From: an uncultured Lachnospiraceae bacterium
GTDB taxonomy: Bacteria; Bacillota; Clostridia; Lachnospirales; Lachnospiraceae
Direction of reading: 5' to 3'
Assembly (NCBI GenBank): GCA_910578825.1
Contig: CAJTSB010000042.1
Location: 1-22,214 of the forward strand
Length of the DNA: 22,214 nt
The position numbers and the translations under genes were made by a program. A model generated the notes under the pieces. The model was not told where the DNA came from, ran no database searches, and worked only from the letters and a program-made list of their open reading frames with translations. Below are positions 8,564-14,347 of this stretch, piece after piece. Numbering within the stretch: the first letter of the stretch is position 1; each line of letters opens with the position of its first letter.

Positions 8564-9439
8564 TTATTCCGTCCGATATATTTCTGAAAGATTCCGGAAT
8601 ATAGCTTCCGCCACATCCGGCTTATTCATTGCATAAATATGTACATGGGTAACGCCGTTTGCAATCAAATCAATAATCTGGTCTGTGGCATATGCAATGC
8701 CCGCCTGTTTCAATGCTGCCGGGTGGTCGGCAAACCGCTCCACCATCGCACGGAAACGCCTCGGAAGGATACTGCCTCCCGACAGAGAGGTAATCTGCGC
8801 CATCTGGCTGGCATTTGTAATCGGCATAATCCCGGCAATCACCGGAACCTCAATGTTCTTTTTCAACGCCCGATACAGGAAACTGTAGAGGATATCATTG
8901 TCAAAAAACATCTGCGTTGTCAGAAATTCACATCCTGCATCTACTTTTCGCCTGAGGTTATCAATATCCTCTTCCAGTGATTCCGCCTCGGGGTGTCCTT
9001 CCGGATAACATGCCCCGCCAATGCAGAAATCCCCAAATGATTTAATTTCCTCAATCAATTCACTGGCGTGGTGATACTGGCCCGGCAGCGGGAAATCCAA
9101 ATCCGCCGGAATATCCCCGCGCAACGCAAGAATATTTTCAATTTTCTTCTCTTTTAACTGTCCCAGCACTTCGTGTATCTTTTCCCTTCCGGAAGATGCG
9201 CAGGTCAGATGCGCCAGTGCAGTTACCCCGTTGACATTCTGTACTTCATTTGCGATATTCACCGTGTGCTCGCTGATTCCGCCGCTCGCCCCATAGGTCA
9301 CGCTCATGTATGCCGGTTTCAATTTTGCCATATCACGCACAACTTCATGCGCCTTTGCCAGCCCGGAGCCCTTTTTGGGCGGGAACAGCTCACAGCTAAG
9401 CGTTACTTCTTTTTGTTTTAGTAATTCTGAAATTCTCAT
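8564..9439 (-). CDS. metF: 5,10-methylenetetrahydrofolate reductase
   Basis: This 291-residue flavoprotein of the MTHFR family reduces 5,10-methylene-THF to 5-methyl-THF, the methyl donor for the methionine synthase in the same operon. Visible family motifs are CELFPPK with Glu17 (equivalent to E. coli Glu28), VTYGASGG (48-55), ALRGD with Asp109 (equivalent to Asp120), GACYPEGHPE (142-151) and TTQMFFD (174-180). Length matches the short bacterial MetF of about 290-300 residues, without the eukaryotic regulatory domain. GGAGG stands 6 bases before the ATG. It is the first gene of the operon, 42 bp from the reactivation gene, with a promoter and a palindrome directly upstream. Confidence 0.96.
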   Translation of the reverse strand: MRISELLKQKEVTLSCELFPPKKGSGLAKAHEVVRDMAKLKPAYMSVTYGASGGISEHTVNIANEVQNVNGVTALAHLTCASSGREKIHEVLGQLKEKKIENILALRGDIPADLDFPLPGQYHHASELIEEIKSFGDFCIGGACYPEGHPEAESLEEDIDNLRRKVDAGCEFLTTQMFFDNDILYSFLYRALKKNIEVPVIAGIMPITNASQMAQITSLSGGSILPRRFRAMVERFADHPAALKQAGIAYATDQIIDLIANGVTHVHIYAMNKPDVAEAIFRNLSEIYRTE

Positions 9440-9457
9440 CTTTTCCTCCGTTCATAC

Positions 9458-9478
9458 GCTGTAAAACGTTTTTACAGC
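9458..9478. promoter_or_regulatory. Perfect palindrome in the metF leader (candidate operator)
   Basis: Nine-base arms GCTGTAAAA / TTTTACAGC are separated by three bases. The site lies between the predicted metF promoter and its ribosome site, where a bound repressor or an RNA hairpin would block expression. It matches no S-box, T-box or cobalamin riboswitch that I know. Confidence 0.6.
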
Positions 9479-9489
9479 AATACATGTAG

Positions 9490-9518
9490 ATTGTACCCCG
9501 ATTCCGAATTTTTTACAA
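9490..9518 (-). promoter_or_regulatory. Promoter of the metF operon
   Basis: On the minus strand TTGTAA (9513-9518), a 17-bp spacer and TACAAT (9490-9495). This gives a leader of about 45 bases, too short for the common methionine riboswitches. Confidence 0.7.
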
Positions 9519-9763
9519 GAAAAAAGAATTTATGATTTCTTATAGTTTCAATCTATAACATACGGCAATGATTGCAATGGGATTCTATATAATCACAAAA
9601 ATCAGGGAAAAATTAAATTAATAACAAAATTTTTTCATGTATAGCTCCGATAAAATCACAGATAATAAATAAGAAAAACGCAGATACAGCACGCATTTTT
9701 TCATAAATATACAGGAAATTAACCACTTAATATTTAAACAATAAATAAGAAAAGAGGGATTTT
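9519..9763. other. AT-rich divergent intergenic region
   Basis: The space between metF (minus) and the small plus-strand gene holds no credible gene. A run near 9582-9594 has TATATAAT as a possible plus-strand -10 box, without a clear -35. The rest is AT-rich with several A and T tracts. Confidence 0.5.
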
Positions 9764-10015
9764 ATGAGCAGTGAAAACAGAAAAGAAGATATCCATCCAG
9801 TGCCTGATTTTTCCGATAGCTACGATTACCTGAAAGCCAGTTCTGCCACGGACTGTACCGGAGTTGTACCAAGACCCCCGCAGGACAGCGCGGAATTAGA
9901 CTCCTATCTTGATGTATATAATTTTCTTCCCCAGTGCGCCTACGCCCAACCAAATGATGTGACAACAGACATGCTGGAAAGTGAAAAATCGAACAAAAGT
10001 CATCACAGAATATAA
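9764..10015 (+). CDS. Small acidic protein of unknown function
   Basis: 83 residues, preceded by AGAGGG five bases before the ATG. I cannot assign a function. The protein has no signal peptide or membrane helix. The N-terminal part is polar (MSSENRKEDI), the centre contains SSATDCTGVVPRPP followed by the acidic, tyrosine-containing stretch ELDSYLDVYNFLP, and the tail is polar and basic. I have the impression that short proteins with a similar DCTG-(hydrophobic)-P core occur in Lachnospiraceae, but cannot verify it. The good ribosome site and codon use like its neighbours favour a real gene. It reads away from metF and ends 49 bp before a hairpin that could terminate it. Confidence 0.6.
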   Translation: MSSENRKEDIHPVPDFSDSYDYLKASSATDCTGVVPRPPQDSAELDSYLDVYNFLPQCAYAQPNDVTTDMLESEKSNKSHHRI

Positions 10016-10064
10016 GACAGCTATCGTTATTGTCTGAAGAGCTTTCCAAATCATAGTAAAAACA

Positions 10065-10107
10065 GGGGTGCCAAAGACCGGTCAATAGACACAGCCTTCA
10101 GCACCCC
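10065..10107 (-). terminator. Intrinsic terminator after the DUF6033-like gene
   Basis: Arms GGGGTGC / GCACCCC, followed on the minus strand by CTGTTTTTAC. The T-rich side fits minus-strand termination after the gene ending at 10156; it may also serve the plus-strand gene ending at 10015. Its downstream arm nearly repeats that of the hairpin at 3321-3355. Confidence 0.75.
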
Positions 10108-10155
10108 GCTTTACATTAATAATTTCTTTTTAAACAATTTCCCTGGCTGACCGCA

Positions 10156-10878
10156 TTAAATCGCAAAGTCAAACTGCTGACCTACATAGGTCTCTGCCTG
10201 AGACTGTACCATATCGCTTCGGCTCATCGCCACCGTCTCATTGATCTTCTGCAACAGTTCATCCCAAGATGATGCCTCTACGGTCACCATATCTTCCGGA
10301 CGACCGTGTTTCGCCCGTACTCCGTCCTGTTTCTCCTTCTGCTCCGCCTTCTTGTCAGCAGCCTTCTTCTCTGCCGCTTTCTTATCATGATTCTGCTGAA
10401 TGCGCTCCTTCTGCGCTGCCAGAGACTTATCAATTACGGCGAAGAAAGAGGCATTTCCATTATCATCAAACTTCATGCCGTAAGCTTTTACGCTGTCCGC
10501 ATTGCTGCCAAGCTGTTCCTTCATCTGTGCAAACTGATTTGTCGCATTGTTTAAGATACCCTCGTATTTCTTGCGATACTGCTCATCAGAAGCCATCTTT
10601 TCTATCTTCTCATCATCAATCAGAACCAGCAGGCTCTTGTTACTGCCATACTTTCCGGCATTTGCCTCCGCTGCTTCCTTCTGGTCTGCACTGACTAAGA
10701 TGAATTCCATATTGGAATATTTCTTCTTCAACTGCTCATAGTATTTCTGCGCTTTCTCGCTCAACTGCGGATTGCCAATCTGCTTGCCATATGTTTTGTT
10801 TGTCTTTGCCGCCGGTTTGGTCTTGTCATTCGCTGCAATCTGAGATGCATACGTTTCTGCTACTCCGTTAGTATTCAT
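10156..10878 (-). CDS. DUF6033-like protein, lysine-rich, function unknown
   Basis: 240 residues, resembling what I recall of the Clostridial DUF6033 family: LSEKAQKYYEQLKKKYSNMEF (41-61), LLVLIDDEKIEKMA and SVKAYGMKFDDNGNASFFAVIDK. The body alternates predicted helix and strand. Residues about 158-185 form a charged K/A/E/Q helix (DKKAAEKKAADKKAEQKEK). There is no signal peptide or membrane span. ATG at 10878 is preferred to 10884 because AGGAGG is 8 bases before the former and too close to the latter. It follows the flavoprotein gene by 86 bp and precedes a terminator. The function is unknown; the structured core and low-complexity helix suggest a scaffold or cell-surface-associated role, which is a guess. 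Confidence 0.7.
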   Translation of the reverse strand: MNTNGVAETYASQIAANDKTKPAAKTNKTYGKQIGNPQLSEKAQKYYEQLKKKYSNMEFILVSADQKEAAEANAGKYGSNKSLLVLIDDEKIEKMASDEQYRKKYEGILNNATNQFAQMKEQLGSNADSVKAYGMKFDDNGNASFFAVIDKSLAAQKERIQQNHDKKAAEKKAADKKAEQKEKQDGVRAKHGRPEDMVTVEASSWDELLQKINETVAMSRSDMVQSQAETYVGQQFDFAI

Positions 10879-10964
10879 TATCATTTCCTCCTTGAAATAA
10901 AACCAATCCTAATATGTATCTTTCTGATACTTATATCGGATGATTCTGGAAAATGATGACAGTT

Positions 10965-11591
10965 TTATCGAATAAAATTTGTCGGCGTCTTCGTTTCCTG
11001 TTCCGGCAGCCCGTAAGTTTCCTTTCCAAGCGCAATGCTCTTCATGAGAAATACCATATTTCCTGCCAGCGTCCGCATGGTCTGCATACCCTCTGCATCC
11101 TTTAACGCCTCTCCCGGCATTTTTCCGTGAACACTGTTCCAATATTGGCTGGGCGCCACCGGCATCCCGCTGATGGTAAAGAATTTGTTTAACTCATCAA
11201 ATGTTGCGGACAGACCGCCTCTGCGCGCAGCCACAACGCTTGCGCCCACTTTCATGCGCTTGTCAAACGGCGTACTGTAAAAGAGTCTGTCAAGAAATGC
11301 AATCAACGTGGCATTTGCCGATGCATAATAGACCGGGCTGCCGACCACGAGACCGTCGCATTCCTCAAATTTCGCCGCCGTCTCATTTACCAGGTCGTCA
11401 AAAACGCACCTGCCGTTCTTTGCACAGCTATAACAGGCGACGCAGCCACGGATATCCTGATTGCCAACCTGAAGGATTTCTGTCTCAACCCCTTCCTGTA
11501 CAAAAACCTTCTCCATTTCCTGCAGCGCAAGAAATGTATTGCCATTCGTATGAGGGCTTCCATTAATCATCAATACTTTCATATGTTTCAT
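10965..11591 (-). CDS. Iron-sulfur flavoprotein / NADPH-dependent FMN reductase family
   Basis: 208 residues with a flavodoxin-like fold: the FMN phosphate loop INGSPHTNGNT (9-19), and VVGSPVYYASANATLIAFLDR in the second half. After the first strand-helix pair is C50-x2-C53-x2-C56-x5-C62 (GCVACYSCAKNGRC). This compact cysteine spacing is the one that holds a 4Fe-4S cluster in archaeal Isf proteins. The protein probably moves electrons between NAD(P)H, FMN and a soluble carrier, or reduces quinones or oxidants. ATG at 11591 has GGAAG upstream; ATG at 11582 and GTG at 11627 are alternatives. A strong promoter lies 134 bp upstream and a 13-bp-armed palindrome sits in the leader. Confidence 0.85.
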   Translation of the reverse strand: MKHMKVLMINGSPHTNGNTFLALQEMEKVFVQEGVETEILQVGNQDIRGCVACYSCAKNGRCVFDDLVNETAAKFEECDGLVVGSPVYYASANATLIAFLDRLFYSTPFDKRMKVGASVVAARRGGLSATFDELNKFFTISGMPVAPSQYWNSVHGKMPGEALKDAEGMQTMRTLAGNMVFLMKSIALGKETYGLPEQETKTPTNFIR

Positions 11592-11628
11592 TTCCTTTCT
11601 TCCATAAAGCGAGCATACCCGCATCACT

Positions 11629-11661
11629 GGACATAAAATAATCCTGGTTTATTTTATGTCC
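11629..11661. promoter_or_regulatory. Long perfect inverted repeat in the flavoprotein leader
   Basis: Arms of 13 bases (GGACATAAAATAA / TTATTTTATGTCC) surround a 7-base loop. The site is downstream of the predicted start of transcription and 37 bp upstream of the start codon. There is no T-tract after it in the minus direction, so an operator or a leader hairpin is more likely than a terminator. Confidence 0.65.
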
Positions 11662-11724
11662 ATCGATCCATTGTAATCATCTTATACTGGCTTTTTATCA
11701 TAATATCTAATCTGTTGCACTTTT

Positions 11725-11752
11725 ATTATACTAATATCAACAAATTTTTCAA
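11725..11752 (-). promoter_or_regulatory. Promoter of the iron-sulfur flavoprotein gene
   Basis: On the minus strand TTGAAA (11747-11752), a 16-bp spacer and consensus TATAAT (11725-11730). It lies just downstream of the FlxA-like gene, giving a leader of roughly 125 bases. Confidence 0.7.
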
Positions 11753-11788
11753 AGATATATTTTTTAAGAAAATGAAAAATAAGGCCTC

Positions 11789-12520
11789 CTACAAGCGGAT
11801 ATCAACTGGTGTATACGCCAATGGCTGAGAAGATTCTGTCTCTGCCCCATTCTGCCTTTCTGCAATTTTTTCTGTCTTATCCTTGCTTTCTGTCTTGTCG
11901 TCGTTTTCTGTCTTGCTGCCCGAATCCTTCTCTGCTGCCTCCTCCATGGTTTTGTTTGCCTCTGTAAGCGTTGCCATCTGCGCAGAGGTCGCCGTCTGCG
12001 CATTCTGCTGCAATTTGGCAAGTTCTTCCTCTTTCTTTTCCGTATTGGCCCCTCTGGCCTTATCCATTTTGATTTCCTGCTCCAGTATGTTGGACTTGCC
12101 CTTGAAATCCGTTGCCACGCTGCCCTGCACCTGCGCCTGTTTCATAGAAATGTCCGCGGAGATCATAGCCTGCATACCTGCGCCGGACATACCCTGTTTT
12201 GCTGCGCCCGTTTGATTCCTCTGCTTTGCGCCGGACATATCGTCCATGGCAGTTCCATTCTTTTGCTGCGCCTGTTTGCGCGCGTCTATCTGCTGCTGGC
12301 GCAACTGCTGATTCAGTTCTGTAATCTGTTTCTGGATTTCCTGGCGCTTTTCCATCTTCTGCTCTAACGTCATATCTTCATTGGATGAAAGATCCTGCAG
12401 CTGTTTCTGCGCGTGCTCAATCTGTTTCTGAATGTTTCTGCTGGCAGAATCCATCGCCTTTCCCATACCATACGCAGATTGTACACCCGTATTTGCTCCA
12501 CTGATTCCATTTACTGTCAT
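11789..12520 (-). CDS. FlxA-like coiled-coil protein
   Basis: 243 residues. Residues about 26-88 form a continuous charged and glutamine-rich coiled coil (IQKQIEHAQKQLQDL, EKRQEIQKQITELNQQLRQQQ) of the kind assigned to the FlxA-like family. A Gly/Met-rich middle (about 94-120) and a second helical part (about 140-190) follow, ending in a low-complexity Lys/Asp/Glu/Ser tail (190-230). It has no signal peptide or membrane helix. AAGGAGG stands about 9 bases before the ATG. E. coli FlxA belongs to the flagellar regulon, but no flagellar gene is nearby, so a flagellar role is not supported. Like the DUF6033-like protein close by, it is a helical protein with a repetitive charged tail. Confidence 0.65.
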   Translation of the reverse strand: MTVNGISGANTGVQSAYGMGKAMDSASRNIQKQIEHAQKQLQDLSSNEDMTLEQKMEKRQEIQKQITELNQQLRQQQIDARKQAQQKNGTAMDDMSGAKQRNQTGAAKQGMSGAGMQAMISADISMKQAQVQGSVATDFKGKSNILEQEIKMDKARGANTEKKEEELAKLQQNAQTATSAQMATLTEANKTMEEAAEKDSGSKTENDDKTESKDKTEKIAERQNGAETESSQPLAYTPVDIRL

Positions 12521-12543
12521 ACCGCATTCCTCCTTGATGTAGC

Positions 12544-12563
12544 TGGCAAAATCCTTTTTGCCA
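12544..12563. promoter_or_regulatory. Perfect inverted repeat upstream of the FlxA-like gene
   Basis: Arms TGGCAAAA / TTTTGCCA with a 4-base loop, 23 bp before the FlxA-like start codon and just upstream of its ribosome site. Its role is unknown; it could be a leader hairpin or an operator. Confidence 0.5.
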
Positions 12564-12622
12564 CATTATGTCTTGTTTGCTATTCCTTTCTTCGGTATCT
12601 CCAGATTGAACAATTAGTAAAA

Positions 12623-12668
12623 TGTTGTGAAACGGACTTTTTCTGTTGTAAAGATTTTATCTTAACAA
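12623..12668. promoter_or_regulatory. Direct repeats plus imperfect palindrome between divergent genes
   Basis: TGTTGTgAAa (12623-12632) and TGTTGTaAAg (12644-12653) are direct repeats 21 bp apart, two DNA turns. The second is also the left arm of a 10-bp-arm palindrome (12646-12668, one mismatch). The layout fits a binding site of an OmpR/PhoB-type regulator such as the one encoded next to it. Confidence 0.4.
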
Positions 12669-12705
12669 AAATATGACTATTGCCGTCTCATTTGTGCTAT
12701 ACTGA

Positions 12706-12713
12706 AACGGAAT
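12706..12713 (+). promoter_or_regulatory. Extended -10 promoter of the OmpR-type regulator
   Basis: TG-C-TATACT has the extended -10 form; a clear -35 box is absent at 16-18 bp. Transcription would begin near 12720, about 25 bases before the chosen start codon. Confidence 0.45.
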
Positions 12714-12745
12714 CAGATTTTTAGTAACGGATGGAGTGGATAGAC

Positions 12746-13423
12746 ATGTATAGAATTTTAATTGTAGACGATGACACCACCATATTAGATGACAACCAGT
12801 CATATTTTAATGCAATGGGATATGAAGTTATTTGCGCCGACTCTGCTGAAACGGCACAGGAAATCATTCTGTCCAATTCTCTGGACTGCGTAATTCTGGA
12901 TGTAGACCTGCCCGGTATGAGCGGATTCATGTTATGTGAAAAAATACGTGAAAAGACAGGCATTCCCATTATTTTCCTCTCCGGTTATACAGAAGAAGAA
13001 AATCGTATCCGCGGATTGTCCATTGGCGGAGACGACTATGTATGCAAGCCCTACAGCTTAAAGGAACTGGAACTGCGGGTACAGGCGCGCATTCGCTCCG
13101 GCAGGGCGGCAGAGCCGCCAAGGACGCTGACCTACGGTTCATTTTCCATCTTCCCTGCCTCCTGCAGCGCAAGCTACGACACGCGCTCTGTGGATTTTTC
13201 TTCCTATGAGTTTGACGTGCTTTACTTTCTTGCAAAACATCCCGGTAAAATTTTTACCCCGGATCAAATTTACGATTCTGTATGGAAGGCCCCCATCAAC
13301 AAGGGGCAGAAATCTCTGCAGGTCATTATGGGACGTATCCGCAAAAAACTCTATGAAATCTGCCCCGACCATGATTTCATCCAGACCAAACGCTACAAGG
13401 GCTACCTGTTCGTTCCAAAATAG
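12746..13423 (+). CDS. OmpR/PhoB-family response regulator
   Basis: 225 residues. The receiver domain (1-115) has the acidic pair D8/D9, phospho-acceptor D52 (VILDVDLPG), S79 (FLSGY) and K101 (VCKPYS). The C-terminal winged helix (about 130-225) shows the family pattern SSYEFDVLYFLAKHPGKIFT...SLQVIMGRIRKKL...IQTKRYKGYLF. Phosphorylation should promote dimerisation and DNA binding. ATG at 12746 is chosen over 12731 because GGAG lies 9 bases upstream of it and it begins the usual M-x-(R/K)-IL-(I/V)-DDD. No kinase gene adjoins it; the plus-strand kinase at 16056 is the nearest candidate partner. Direct repeats upstream may be its own site. Confidence 0.93.
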   Translation: MYRILIVDDDTTILDDNQSYFNAMGYEVICADSAETAQEIILSNSLDCVILDVDLPGMSGFMLCEKIREKTGIPIIFLSGYTEEENRIRGLSIGGDDYVCKPYSLKELELRVQARIRSGRAAEPPRTLTYGSFSIFPASCSASYDTRSVDFSSYEFDVLYFLAKHPGKIFTPDQIYDSVWKAPINKGQKSLQVIMGRIRKKLYEICPDHDFIQTKRYKGYLFVPK

Positions 13424-13424
13424 C

Positions 13425-13442
13425 GAAGAATCCCGATTCTTC
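13425..13442. terminator. Short hairpin between convergent regulator genes
   Basis: Perfect 8-bp arms GAAGAATC / GATTCTTC with a 2-base loop fill the 22-bp gap between two convergent genes. No long T-tract follows, so it is probably a weak bidirectional terminator. Confidence 0.45.
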
Positions 13443-13445
13443 TCA

Positions 13446-14144
13446 TCAGCCAACTTCCTCGAACAGAATTTCCTGATAACGCCTTTTAACCTCGGCATGA
13501 TACCGCCTGGATACCGGAATCCGCTCTCCTGCAACCATCAGGTCTGCGCCATCCATTTTTTCCACGTGGTACATATTGACGATAAAACTCTGATGACAAC
13601 GCATAAACGTATTCCCACGTACCCACATGGCAAAATCGTTTAACTTTCCTTTACACTTCTGCACCGTTCCATCCGTACAAAAGATAGAAAGCGTATGTTC
13701 CCAACTGCTGATATACAATACCTTTCTGTAGGCAATCATTCCCATCTGAGAGCCAAACTGAAAGGGAAGTTTCCGCTCCCTATCTCTTACCATCTGCCTG
13801 GACACCTTGTCTAACAGCCGTTTCACGTTATCCTCCTGTACAGGTTTTAACAGATATTGCACCGCGAAAAGGTCATACGCCTCCCGATAAAAACGATCGC
13901 TGGAGGAGACAAAGCAGATGATTGCCTCTTCCTTTATTCCTGTAATCCGTTTTGCCAGTTCAATCCCATTCATGGATTTTTCCATATAAATATCCAGAAA
14001 GTACAGATCATACTCTATGTAATGATTTTCGATGTCTGACAGAAGACTTCCTGCATTGTTGTACATGACAACCTCATTCCCTGTCAGAAACTCCCTCAGG
14101 AGCAGAGCGTCCGCCATACTTTCATCACAGATCGCTATCTTCAT
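13446..14144 (-). CDS. LytTR-family response regulator
   Basis: 232 residues. The receiver part has D7/E8, phospho-acceptor D51 (LYFLDIYME), S80 and K100 (YLLKPVQ). The LytTR DNA-binding domain (about 125-228) shows the family pattern: VLYISSWEHTLSIFCTDG, FMRCHQSFIVNMYHV and IPVSRRYHAEVKRRYQ. AgrA/VirR-like members control surface proteins, toxins or bacteriocins. The start at 14144 has AGAAGGAA 9-10 bases upstream. No sensor kinase of the HPK10/AgrC type adjoins it. The surface-protein gene on the same strand directly upstream is separated from it by a strong terminator, so it is likely transcribed alone. It is convergent with the OmpR-type regulator. Confidence 0.92.
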   Translation of the reverse strand: MKIAICDESMADALLLREFLTGNEVVMYNNAGSLLSDIENHYIEYDLYFLDIYMEKSMNGIELAKRITGIKEEAIICFVSSSDRFYREAYDLFAVQYLLKPVQEDNVKRLLDKVSRQMVRDRERKLPFQFGSQMGMIAYRKVLYISSWEHTLSIFCTDGTVQKCKGKLNDFAMWVRGNTFMRCHQSFIVNMYHVEKMDGADLMVAGERIPVSRRYHAEVKRRYQEILFEEVG

Positions 14145-14245
14145 AAGTTATCATTCCTTCTATCAAATCTTTATCACCAGTATTATTTTTATCATTTACC
14201 CGGTTGTATAACAACATCATATAACAATAATATTTATAAAAAAAG

Positions 14246-14271
14246 CGTCAGGCAACAATTGTTACCTGACG
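14246..14271 (-). terminator. Strong intrinsic terminator after the surface-protein gene
   Basis: CGTCAGG / CCTGACG arms, with the loop itself nearly palindromic (AACAATTGTT), followed on the minus strand by CTTTTTTTAT. It ends the transcript of the gene at 14348-16027 before the LytTR gene. Confidence 0.85.
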
Positions 14272-14347
14272 TTTATTTTCAGTGTAAAAAAATTTATTTT
14301 TCCTGTCAATTTATGCTATACTGGAAAGAAATGGTATCTTTTCTTTG

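Noticed and set aside
9440..9763. Possible S-box, T-box or cobalamin riboswitch upstream of metF
   Set aside because: The promoter sits about 45 bases from the coding start and no conserved riboswitch or T-box elements were seen.
9762..10085. Minus-strand open frame of 107 codons opposite the small plus-strand gene
   Set aside because: It overlaps the terminator hairpin, has no ribosome site and unlikely composition; it is a shadow of the 83-residue gene.
11764..12021. Arg/Gln-rich minus-strand open frame inside the FlxA-like gene
   Set aside because: It is an out-of-frame reading of the low-complexity charged tail.
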